Translations under genes and position numbers: made by a program
From: Deltaproteobacteria bacterium
GTDB taxonomy: Bacteria; Desulfobacterota_B; Binatia; UBA9968
Direction: 5' to 3'
Length of the DNA stretch: 6,064 nucleotides
Assembly: GCA_016193385.1 (NCBI GenBank)
Contig: JACPSF010000363.1
Coordinates: forward strand, 1 to 6,064
The notes under the pieces: model-generated
Database searches by the model: none
What the model was told of the DNA's origin: nothing
What the model saw: the letters and a program-made list of their open reading frames with translations, nothing else
Shown: positions 1 to 5,998 of the stretch, piece after piece
How positions within the stretch are numbered: position 1 is the first letter of the stretch
Layout: every line of letters starts with the position of its first letter

Positions 1-489
1 CCAAAGGGGAAAGGAGGTAGGAAACCAGATCACGACACCTGTAAGGAGCAAGACCAGGCCGCCTAAACTAGCTGACCAGAAGAAGAGTTTCTGCCCAGCA
101 TTGAACTTGCCCACGTTCGGGACCTCTTCGTAACGCACGTAACGTTTGAAGCTCTTCATCCAATCGGTGTCTCCAGGTTGCCACTTCATCTGGCTAAGCC
201 AGTGCGCGAACATGGGTATGAACCCGATGGTGAAGAGTAGCGAGAACCAGGGATGGAGCAGGCGGGTGCTGTACCCCCCACCGAAAAGGTTCGAGAGAAA
301 ATAAAAACGGGGCGAAAATAAAGCCCAGCCCGAGAGAAAGGCCATCATGAAAAAAAGAGCAACCCACCAGTGCGCAACCCGGACATAAAGGGAGTGGCGC
401 ACCACAACCTCTCCCTGGAGATAATCTTCCTTATCTCCCGCGCCAATCTGTCCGGCTGCACGACCGACGACTGCAGCGTTGTTACTCAT
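1..489 (-). CDS. Formate dehydrogenase gamma subunit, cytochrome b556 type (partial, runs off left edge)
   Basis: Membrane cytochrome b subunit that takes electrons from the Fe-S beta subunit and passes them to quinone. The first 163 residues are present; the reading frame is open to base 1, and the C-terminal part with the last helices lies outside. I translated it by hand from the ATG at 487-489. It resembles E. coli FdnI: a first helix beginning VAHWWVALFF, a second after the motif LLHPWF, then the conserved stretch NVGKFNAGQK followed by a third helix ending in TGVVIWFP. His40 and His79 sit where FdnI has heme ligands His18 and His57; the other two FdnI heme histidines fall beyond the edge. 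The start lies 16 bases after the fdhB stop, with a purine-rich GGGGCTGGAAG before it as a modest ribosome binding site. Compared with E. coli FdnI there is a hydrophilic N-terminal extension of about 22 residues. The family call is secure; the exact fdnI/fdoI/fdhC name is not. Confidence 0.9.
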   Translation of the reverse strand, partial: MSNNAAVVGRAAGQIGAGDKEDYLQGEVVVRHSLYVRVAHWWVALFFMMAFLSGWALFSPRFYFLSNLFGGGYSTRLLHPWFSLLFTIGFIPMFAHWLSQMKWQPGDTDWMKSFKRYVRYEEVPNVGKFNAGQKLFFWSASLGGLVLLLTGVVIWFPTSFPLW

Positions 490-505
490 CTTCCAGCCCC
501 TTTCT

Positions 506-1354
506 CTACTCTCGATCTTCTCTCTTGCCGTAGCGCATAAAGTGGGCAAACGCTCCCACCACGCCTAAGAGCATGAGGAGATTTCCCAGGGGTTTCAGGA
601 TGGTCTTCGTGAAACCCAGGTAGAGAGGCACGGTCGGGTTTTTGGGCAGCCCGCCGTAGAGTTCAGGTCTATCGCCGTAAGCCAGGATCGTGATCACATG
701 AGTACCTCCCACCCCCGGCGGGTCATAGATGGCGGCATTCTTAAACCCTTGGGTCTTCAATTGTTCCACCCTCTTTTCTGCGATGTCTAAGAGATTGCCC
801 TTTGTTCCGAATTGGAGACAGCCGGTGGGGCAGGCTTTAATGCAGGCGGGCTCAAGCCCTATAGACACACGATCAGAGCACAGCGTACATTTGTAAACCC
901 TGCCGGATTTTGCGTTGATCCGTGGGATGTCGAAGGGACAGCCGCTGATGCAATATCCGCAGCCGATGCAGTTCGCCTGGTTAAAATCGACGATGCCGTT
1001 ATTGTACTGGACGATCGCGCCTGGAGCCGGGCAGGCCTTGAGACAGCCCGGGTCTTCGCAGTGCATGCACTGGTCTTTGCGCATAAGCCAGGCAAACTGC
1101 CCGTCCTGTTCGTGTTCGTTAAAGCGGATGAGATTCCAGAAATTGGGGGTAAGGCCGGGCAGGGTCTGATAGGTGCCGAACTGATAGGTCTCTTCGGACT
1201 GCAGGTCATTCCATTCCTGGCAAGCGACTTCACAGGCCTTGCAGCCGATGCAGGTCGTAGTGTCGATCAGCTTGGCGATTTTCGGGGCCTCGCGCACGCC
1301 CGTGGGAGGAGCCAGCGTAGCTGAGATTCTCTGAATTTCCATGTTACTCGGCAT
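506..1354 (-). CDS. fdhB: Formate dehydrogenase beta subunit, four-cluster ferredoxin-type protein
   Basis: Electron-transfer subunit linking the catalytic FdhA to the membrane cytochrome b. The 282 residues hold sixteen cysteines in four [4Fe-4S] motifs: Cys35/38/41/45, Cys96/99/104/108, Cys129/132/135/139 and Cys156/159/171/175. This is the pattern of the FdnH/FdoH (FdxH) family. A hydrophobic segment at about 252-273 near the C-terminus is the single membrane anchor typical of that family, followed by a charged tail. No N-terminal signal is visible, as expected for a subunit exported by hitchhiking on the Tat signal of FdhA. The ATG at 1352-1354 is chosen because a perfect AGGAGG (1360-1365, read on the minus strand) lies five bases upstream. 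A second Met at residue 5 has no better site. The start is 13 bases after the fdhA stop, so the two are almost certainly co-transcribed. Length is close to E. coli FdnH (about 294). Confidence 0.96.
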   Translation of the reverse strand: MPSNMEIQRISATLAPPTGVREAPKIAKLIDTTTCIGCKACEVACQEWNDLQSEETYQFGTYQTLPGLTPNFWNLIRFNEHEQDGQFAWLMRKDQCMHCEDPGCLKACPAPGAIVQYNNGIVDFNQANCIGCGYCISGCPFDIPRINAKSGRVYKCTLCSDRVSIGLEPACIKACPTGCLQFGTKGNLLDIAEKRVEQLKTQGFKNAAIYDPPGVGGTHVITILAYGDRPELYGGLPKNPTVPLYLGFTKTILKPLGNLLMLLGVVGAFAHFMRYGKREDRE

Positions 1355-1367
1355 AGCTCCCTCCTTT

Positions 1368-4300
1368 CTAAGCCTTTTCCAGGTTGACCAGGAAGGTCTT
1401 GTATTCGGGCATGGACGAGTTCGCGTCTAAGACGGTCGGTGTTAAGAGGTTGGCCAGAGGTCCCGTGCTGCGCCCGGCAAAACCCCAATGGATAGGAAAT
1501 CCGATTTGGTAGATCTTTTTTCCGTCGACCATCATCGGTTTGATCCGCTTGGTCACCATCGCCTTGCCTGTAATACTGCCGCGTGCGGAGGTGACCTTGA
1601 CCATCTGCTCGTTTTTGATCCCCTTCTCCTTGGCCAGCTCCTCGGGGATTTCCACGAAGAACTCAGGTTGGGTCTCGACGTTCCGGCCGATATGCTTGGT
1701 CCAGTAGTGAAAGTGTTCCGTCAGCCGATAGGTGGTGCAGACGATCGGAAACTTGTCCGCCTTCCCAAAGAGATCTTTGTCCGTGCTCAAGAGCTTCGAT
1801 GTGGGATTGGCACTGACTTTGGGGTGTAGGAAGTTCTCCACCGGGGCTTCATAGGCCTCATAGTGTTCGGGAAAGGGTCCTTCGACGAAGTCTATTGCAT
1901 AAAGCTTCGCCACTCCTTCGCCCAGCATGATGAACGCCCCCAGACCATCTTTGGGCGGGCTGTCAGGCTTATAATCCGGGACATCACCCACCCAGCGCTC
2001 GCCGTTCCATTTGATTCCCGGCCGTTTCGGATCCCAGGGCTTTCCTTCGGCATCTGCTGAAGCCCGGTTGTACATCACGCGCCGGTTGGCTGGCCAACTG
2101 AAAGCCCAGTTGTGATACATCCCCAGACCTGTCGGATCGGCCGTGTTTCGCCGCGCCGCATTGTTGCCTGCTTCGTTGTAATAGCCCGAATGCAGCCAGT
2201 TGCCGCACGCCGTGGTGCCGTCGTCCTTAAGAGCCGCAAAGCCGGGAAACAGTTGCCCGGCCTTGAGGGTTACCTGTTTTGTCTTCTCATCCACCTGATC
2301 CGCTAAGGTCCTGCCGTTGATCTCCCTGGCTACCTCGTCAGAAGTTGGGCTCAGCGGGTTACCGTACTCCCAGGTCAGGTGAAGCATCGGGTCGGGGAAC
2401 TTGCCCCCTTCTTTTTGATAAAGCTCCCGAACCTTCAGGAATATTCTGGCCAGGATCTCCATGTCAGGCTTTGCGTTGCCGGGGGGGTCGATCGCCTTCC
2501 ACTTCCACTGGAGCCAGCGGGCCGAATTGGTCAAGACGCCATCTTTCTCGGCGAAGTTCGCAGCCGGCAGCATGAAGACCTCGGTCTTCACCTGCTCCGG
2601 TGGAAAGCCTCCCATCTCCTTCGGGGCTTTCCAGAAGATGGCGGCTTCGTTTTCGAAATTCTCCACCATCACCATCCAATCGAGCTTGGTCATGGCGGCG
2701 ATGGTCTTCGCGGAGTTGGGGAGGTTACTGACCGGATTCATCCCGAAAGAAACCAGCCCCTTCACGACTCCCCTGTACATGTCGTCAAAGGCGTAGACGT
2801 AGCTATGGTTGCCGGTCATCTTGGGCAGGTAATGGTAGGCGAAGTCGTTTTCTTTCTTGGCGTGGCTGCCGTACATGGCCTTTAAGAAGCTCACGATGAA
2901 CTTCGGCGTGTTCTGCCAGTAGTTCATCGAGTTGGGGCGAAGCGGCTTCGGCGTGGTCGCTTCCAGATATTCCTTAAGCGTCTGCCATTGGGGAACGGGC
3001 ATTTTCAGGTAGCCGGGGAGGGTATGAGTCTGGTTCATGTCGGTGGCTCCCTGAATGTTCGAGTGGCCGCGCAAAGCGTTGACTCCACCGCCGGGCCTGC
3101 CGACGTTTCCCAGAAGGAGCTGCATCATCGCAGCCGCGCGGATGATCTGGACCCCGGTGGAGTGATGAGTCCATCCCAGGGCGTACATGATTGTTCCGGC
3201 TCGATCCGGAGTGTAGGTAGAGGTGATGATATCGGCAGCTTTTTTGAAGGCTTCGACCGAAGCACCCGTGATTTTGGAGACGGCCTCCGAAGTGTAGCGA
3301 GAATAGTGCTTCTTCAGCAGTTGAAATACGCATCGTGGGTGTTGGAGCGTAGGATCGACCTTGGCGTATTGGCCATCCATCTCGTAGGCCCAACTTGACT
3401 TGTCATACTCCTTCTTCTTTGGATCGAAGCCCGAGAATAGACCGTCATCCTCCGGCAGCTTAAACCCTTCCTTAATAATAAACGGGGCGTTGGTGAAGAG
3501 TTTCAGGTACTCCTCGTGGTAGCGGTTATTCTGCAGGGTGTAGTTGATGACCCCTCCGAGGAGTGCGATGTCCGTTCCCGCGCGGATCTGGACAAAGTAG
3601 TCCGATACCGCCGCGGTGCGGTTGAAGCGGGGGTCTACTGTGACAATTTTGGCGTTGCGGTTCTTTTTCGCCTCGATAGCCCATTTGAATCCGCAGGGAT
3701 GGTTCTCAGCCGGATTTCCTCCCATGACCAGGACGACATCGGCATTCTTGATATCAACCCAGCCGTTGGTCATCGCGCCGCGTCCGAAGGTGGGGCCCAA
3801 ACTGGCCACCGTCGGACCGTGTCATATCCGCGCCTGGTTGTCGGTGTAGACCACCCCCAGGGATCTTAGAGCTTTAACATACAGGAAATTGAACTCATTG
3901 GCGTCGGTGCAGCCCCCTACCATGGCGATTCCAGGGGTCTGGTTGATCACTTTCCCTTCGCCGTCTTTTTCTCGGAAGGTCTCGTCGCGGGTCTTTTTAA
4001 TATTCTTTGCAATCCGCTCGATGGCATCATCCCAGGATATCTCCTTCCAATCCTTGGAACCTGGCGCACGATAAAGAGGCTTGGTCAGGCGATGTTCGTT
4101 GACGATATCCTCTTTAATCGTGATCCCCTTGGGGCAGAGGGTTCCACGGTTGATGGGGTGATCAGGATCTCCCTCCACATGGACCACCGTGGGGCCCGTC
4201 ACGTTCTTCGCCCGGTCTCCGGTCGTGTGGATGATTACCCCGCAACTTACCGCGCAGTAAGGACAGGTGGAGCGAGTCTCTGTGGTGCGGGCGATTTTAA

Positions 4301-4406
4301 ATTCCCGGAGCTGGCCGTAAGCCGGCCTGAGATCGAAGCCAAAGGCAGACACACCAAGACCTCCAAGGGGCCCCGCCTTTAAAAAGGTCCTCCTCGATAT
4401 CTGCAT
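1368..4406 (-). CDS. fdhA: Formate dehydrogenase catalytic (alpha) subunit, selenocysteine-containing, Tat-exported
   Basis: Oxidises formate to CO2 at a Mo/W bis-MGD centre. It is read as one 1012-residue protein through an in-frame TGA (3822-3824) at residue 195; E. coli FdnG is about 1015 residues with Sec196. The context ARI-Sec-HGPTVASL is the family's active-site signature, and His196 is the conserved catalytic neighbour. The N-terminus MQISRRTFLKAG is a twin-arginine signal, so the mature protein should act on the periplasmic side. Cys48, Cys51, Cys55 and Cys91 bind the [4Fe-4S] cluster, with Lys93 between cluster and pterin. Further family motifs are GRGAMTNGWVDI (about 208-219), LGWTHHSTG (410-418) and GGGVNALRGHSNIQG (439-453). 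The last ~130 residues form the dinucleotide-binding domain. The start ATG at 4404-4406 has AGGAGGG five bases upstream. It is first in the operon with fdhB and the gamma subunit. Without recoding it appears as a 194-residue and a ~813-residue piece; no frameshift is needed to join them. Whether Mo or W is bound cannot be told. Confidence 0.96.
3782..3824 (-). promoter_or_regulatory. Bacterial SECIS element in fdhA mRNA
   Basis: Directly after the UGA the mRNA can fold into a bipartite hairpin. The lower stem GUCCGA (3817-3812) pairs with UCGGAC (3787-3782). After a C/U mismatch, the upper stem GGUGG (3810-3806) pairs with CCACC (3793-3789). Two further pairs, C3805-G3796 and C3804-G3797, then close a six-base apical loop AGUUUG, leaving two C's unpaired on the 3' side. 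The loop holds a GU dinucleotide, as does the SelB-binding loop of E. coli fdhF and fdnG. Position and size fit bacterial SECIS elements, which sit inside the coding region immediately 3' of the UGA. Folding was done by eye, so the exact upper-stem register is uncertain. Confidence 0.85.
3822..3824 (-). other. UGA recoded as selenocysteine (Sec195 of FdhA)
   Basis: The codon TGA on the minus strand interrupts an otherwise continuous formate dehydrogenase frame. It lies exactly where the family carries Sec or Cys: residues ARI before it and HGPTVASL after it match the FdnG active site. Frame is conserved on both sides and the downstream piece has no ribosome binding site or credible start of its own, which argues against two genes or a pseudogene. 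Recoding requires SelB and tRNA-Sec, which are not in the window. Confidence 0.95.
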
Positions 4407-4410
4407 AGCG

Positions 4411-4417
4411 CCCTCCT
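4411..4417 (-). promoter_or_regulatory. Ribosome binding site of fdhA
   Basis: AGGAGGG on the minus strand ends four bases before the ATG at 4404-4406. It is a strong Shine-Dalgarno match and fixes the start that carries the Tat signal. Confidence 0.8.
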
Positions 4418-4490
4418 TTTTGGTTTCAGAGAGGGGTCAGATTACGGCTCGGTTGAATTGACGAAGGATGTGAGATCCTGGTCTGAGGCG

Positions 4491-4519
4491 CTTCTACCTC
4501 TTGGTCGCCTCTCTGTCAA
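4491..4519 (-). promoter_or_regulatory. Sigma70-like promoter for the fdh operon
   Basis: On the minus strand TTGACA (4519-4514) is a perfect -35 box. It is separated by 17 bases from TAGAAG (4496-4491), a 4/6 match to the -10 box. Transcription would start near 4484, giving a leader of roughly 78 bases before fdhA. Immediately upstream of the -35 lies an A/T-rich tract (4521-4545) that could act as an UP element. A small inverted repeat AGGAT-N5-ATCCT (4465-4479) lies at the start of the predicted leader and could be a regulator site or RNA hairpin. I see no sigma54 promoter. Prediction is by consensus only. Confidence 0.55.
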
Positions 4520-4520
4520 G

Positions 4521-4545
4521 AAAAAAAAGTCTCAAAAAAGACTCT
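4521..4545 (-). other. A/T tract with weak hairpin upstream of the fdh promoter
   Basis: Read on the minus strand, AGAGTCT (4545-4539) can pair with AGACTTT (4532-4526) across a TTTTTG loop, and the run of T's continues to 4521. This has the shape of a weak intrinsic terminator, which would stop antisense transcripts coming from fdhD. It also abuts the -35 box at 4519, so an UP-element role for the fdh promoter is at least as likely. On the plus strand there is no T run, so it is not a terminator in the fdhD direction. Confidence 0.35.
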
Positions 4546-4574
4546 TGCCTACTATCCCTGCCCGGAGGTATGGT

Positions 4575-4587
4575 CCTGAGCGTCAGG
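4575..4587 (+). other. Short hairpin next to the fdhD ribosome binding site
   Basis: CCTGA (4575-4579) pairs perfectly with TCAGG (4583-4587) across a GCG loop. The 3' arm runs directly into the G-rich sequence GGGTGAGG that precedes the fdhD ATG at 4598. If formed in the mRNA it could partly occlude the ribosome binding site. The stem is short and no effect is demonstrated. Confidence 0.3.
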
Positions 4588-4597
4588 GGGTGAGGCC

Positions 4598-5401
4598 ATG
4601 GCCGTTCCCACGTCCATTTCCGGTGAAATCGCCAGGGTAGCCGACGAGCAGATCCGCAGCGATGAGGACCACGTGGCCGTGGAAGAGCCTTTAGAGATCC
4701 GGCTTGGAAAATCACCGATTACCGTGACCATGCGCACTCCGGGTTGCGATCAGGAATTGGCTGCGGGGTTTCTCTTTACGGAGGGGATCGTTCACAGTCC
4801 GGATGACATCGCAGCAATCACCGGTCCAATGCGAGACCTTCCGAATGTCGTTTCTATCCAACTAAGGCGTGGAATACGGTTCGACCGCGGACGCATCAAG
4901 CGCAACTTTTATACTAACTCCAGTTGTGGAGTGTGCGGCAAGACGACACTTCAAGCGCTTGAAATGAAAACCGAACCTATCTCAAGCGGTTTCAAGGTTC
5001 CGTTGGCCCTCTTGTATTCCTTGCCCGAGAGGTTGCGTGAGGAGCAGGAAACCTTCGAGGAGACCGGAGGCCTTCACGCCTCGGCCGTCTTTGATGGAAC
5101 TGGAGGGCTTCTCTATCTGCGCGAGGATGTGGGAAGGCACAATGCGGTGGACAAGGTCGTTGGCGCGGCCCTGCTGGAACGAAGGATTCCTCTGGACCAC
5201 CACATCCTGATGGTCAGCGGCCGCACGAGCTTCGAGATCATGCAGAAGGCGCTCGTTGCCCGGATTCCGATTGTGGCCGCTATCTCGGCTCCTTCAAGCC
5301 TGGCGGTGGCTCTGGCGCGCGAGTTTAAGATGACGCTGGTGGGATTTCTCAGGGGACGAAGGTTTAATGTCTATGCAGGGAAGGAACGGATCGCCCCGTA
5401 A
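4598..5401 (+). CDS. fdhD: FdhD, sulfurtransferase required for formate dehydrogenase activity
   Basis: In E. coli FdhD carries sulfur from IscS to the Mo-bis-MGD cofactor before it is put into formate dehydrogenase; it acts in the cytoplasm and binds the nucleotide part of the cofactor. The 267 residues fit the family length (E. coli 277). The signature NSSCGVCGK places the two sulfur-relay cysteines at Cys110 and Cys113, matching E. coli Cys121/Cys124. Other family stretches are ELAAGFLFTEGI (53-64), EDVGRHNAVDKVVG and SGRTSFEIMQKAL, and the C-terminal half ends in the usual glycine/arginine-rich RGRRFNVY. The ATG at 4598 is chosen because an in-frame TGA at 4577-4579 leaves no earlier ATG, GTG or TTG start, and GGGGGTGAGG lies just upstream as the ribosome binding site. 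It is divergent from fdhA across 191 bases, so the maturation factor sits beside its client operon. A loose -10-like TACTAT at 4550-4555 has no matching -35. Confidence 0.96.
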   Translation: MAVPTSISGEIARVADEQIRSDEDHVAVEEPLEIRLGKSPITVTMRTPGCDQELAAGFLFTEGIVHSPDDIAAITGPMRDLPNVVSIQLRRGIRFDRGRIKRNFYTNSSCGVCGKTTLQALEMKTEPISSGFKVPLALLYSLPERLREEQETFEETGGLHASAVFDGTGGLLYLREDVGRHNAVDKVVGAALLERRIPLDHHILMVSGRTSFEIMQKALVARIPIVAAISAPSSLAVALAREFKMTLVGFLRGRRFNVYAGKERIAP

Positions 5402-5426
5402 TTGCCAGTTGGAGCGAGGGGGTAGC

Positions 5427-5675
5427 TCACCAGATCATCCTTACCACTTCGTAGTTTTGCTCCAAGAAAGTCTTGGCCTTTTCCTCAACCTCTTTTTCGC
5501 TCGCGCCCGTGAAACGGTGCGGAATGCCGGACTGGCCGAGCATCAGGCAGGTGTCACTGAGCGTGCGATCGGCGGCGAAGGAGAGGTATGCGACCCAGAC
5601 GCTGTCTTGCTGAACGGTCTTGATCTCGATGCGGGCAATGCCCTTCAAAGAAAGCAGTTGGATCTCGAACTTCAT
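5427..5675 (-). CDS. Small protein of unknown function, 82 residues
   Basis: I do not recognise this protein. The 82 residues begin MKFEIQLLSLKG and end YEVVRMIW. The composition is balanced: predicted alternating strands in the first half (KFEIQLLSL, ARIEIKTV, VWVAYLSF), then a charged helix around SEKEVEEKAKTFLEQ. It has no signal peptide, no membrane segment and a single cysteine, so a small soluble alpha/beta protein is likely. The ATG at 5673-5675 is preferred although its upstream bases show no clear Shine-Dalgarno. The same frame stays open back to about 5957, but that extension is arginine-rich and coincides with a hairpin-filled GC-rich region, so I treat it as non-coding. It is convergent with fdhD, with 25 bases between the stop codons, so it is not part of either fdh transcript. 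A link to formate metabolism is not supported by anything but proximity. Confidence 0.65.
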   Translation of the reverse strand: MKFEIQLLSLKGIARIEIKTVQQDSVWVAYLSFAADRTLSDTCLMLGQSGIPHRFTGASEKEVEEKAKTFLEQNYEVVRMIW

Positions 5676-5700
5676 GGGCTGTTGCCGCGTGGCGGAAGTG

Positions 5701-5729
5701 AATCTACACGATCGCAGTGGGCGGCGCAA
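5701..5729 (-). promoter_or_regulatory. Possible promoter of the 82-residue gene
   Basis: On the minus strand TTGCGC (5729-5724) and TAGATT (5706-5701) are separated by 17 bases. They match the sigma70 consensus at 3/6 and 4/6. A start near 5694 would give a leader of about 20 bases before the ATG at 5675. The match is weak; the alternative is a start far upstream with a long structured leader. Confidence 0.3.
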
Positions 5730-5779
5730 TAATTTCCCGGCGTCCCTCGAAAGCTCCTCGGGGGCCGAGTTATCGGGCC

Positions 5780-5833
5780 GCGGCCGATGGACTAATCTCC
5801 CTCGGGGAGCGCGCCCTCGGCTGCGGCCGATGG
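5780..5833 (+). repeat. Direct repeat GCGGCCGATGG, two copies
   Basis: GCGGCCGATGG is found at 5780-5790 and again at 5823-5833, 43 bases apart. Each copy lies next to a hairpin arm. The flanks are only loosely similar, so this may be a local duplication within the hairpin region or a repeated protein/RNA motif. Confidence 0.6.
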
Positions 5834-5894
5834 GTTCGTGCCGTGAGTCGTACCGTCTGTACTCGGACGTCCGCAGCCTCGCTCGCGCTCCCCG
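5803..5894. ncRNA. Candidate structured RNA or cruciform, long two-block hairpin
   Basis: The bases 5803-5813 pair without mismatch with 5884-5894 (11 pairs, CGGGGAGCGCG with CGCGCTCCCCG). After a symmetric 5x5 internal loop, 5819-5826 (GGCTGCGG) pairs with 5871-5878 (CCGCAGCC), 8 pairs. The 44-base terminal region can hold a further small hairpin, GAG with CTC and TAC with GTA, within 5845-5864. It is present equally in either strand's transcript, so direction is unknown. It does not look like tRNA-Sec, 6S RNA, SRP RNA, tmRNA or RNase P RNA: no TTCGA T-loop, CCA end or other conserved core is visible. It has no T run, so it is not an ordinary intrinsic terminator. Expression is not shown by sequence; a DNA-level role such as a protein-bound palindrome or mobile-element remnant is possible. 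Confidence 0.4.
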
Positions 5895-5947
5895 GTCGGC
5901 GAACAAGCATGTCCGTGGCCTTCTTCCTCGGTAGAGGCCGCAGCCCA

Positions 5948-5977
5948 TTGACAACACGTTCGAACGGCGGTTATTCT
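5948..5977 (+). promoter_or_regulatory. Sigma70-like promoter reading rightward
   Basis: TTGACA (5948-5953) is a perfect -35 box; TATTCT (5972-5977) is a 4/6 -10 box at 18 bases spacing. Start of transcription is expected near 5984, inside the palindrome at 5979-5998. The spacer contains the perfect 10-base palindrome CGTTCGAACG (5957-5966), a second potential protein-binding site. On the other strand TAGAAT (5978-5973) is a good -10 box without a correctly spaced -35. Confidence 0.5.
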
Positions 5978-5978
5978 A

Positions 5979-5998
5979 CCGACTGACCGGTCGGTCGG
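5979..5998. promoter_or_regulatory. TetR-type operator palindrome
   Basis: Twenty bases centred on GACCGGTC form an inverted repeat with a single mismatched pair: CCGAC, TGACC, GGTCG and GTCGG in order. Sites of the type GACCGACCGGTC are typical of TetR-family repressors. It starts two bases after the -10 box and covers the predicted transcription start, the usual place for a repressor to block a promoter. The regulator itself is not in the window; it may be the gene entering on the right or elsewhere. Confidence 0.5.

Larger units (their letters stand above)
5676..5998. other. GC-rich, hairpin-filled intergenic region
   Basis: No credible coding sequence lies here. Long open frames on both strands exist only because stop codons are rare in this GC-rich stretch; their products are arginine- and alanine-rich and look unlike proteins. 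From left to right I see: CTCGG-GGG-CCGAG (5757-5769); ATCGG-N7-CCGAT (5772-5788); CTCCC-TCG-GGGAG (5796-5808), which competes with a much longer hairpin (5803-5894); GGCCT-N13-AGGCC near 5918-5940; and the promoter/operator module at 5948-5998. The 11-mer GCGGCCGATGG occurs twice (5780-5790 and 5823-5833). I see no tRNA, no known riboswitch motif and no terminator T run. Confidence 0.6.

Noticed and set aside
812..1324. Plus-strand open frame of 170 codons
   Set aside because: It lies opposite fdhB, whose four cysteine cluster motifs are unmistakable, and has no recognisable protein features.
2379..2885. Plus-strand open frame of 168 codons opposite fdhA
   Set aside because: Shadow frame of a well supported gene; histidine- and glycine-rich without motifs.
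1368..3809. A separate formate dehydrogenase gene starting at 3809
   Set aside because: The start would be a GTG inside the active-site motif with no ribosome binding site; it continues the upstream frame through the selenocysteine TGA.
4550..4555. -10 box TACTAT for fdhD
   Set aside because: No -35-like hexamer at 16-18 bases upstream; the expected place is inside the A-rich tract, so it is too weak to list as a promoter.
4407..4597. Sigma54 promoter for formate control, as in the E. coli FhlA system
   Set aside because: No TGGCAC-N5-TTGC arrangement found on either strand.
5402..5430. Bidirectional terminator between fdhD and the 82-residue gene
   Set aside because: Only a four-pair GAGC/GCTC with a nine-base loop (5412-5428) and no T run on either strand.
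5803..5900. tRNA-Sec (selC) near the selenoprotein gene
   Set aside because: No TTCGA-type T-loop arm, no CCA end and no UCA anticodon loop in the right place; the pairing pattern is a long hairpin, not a cloverleaf.
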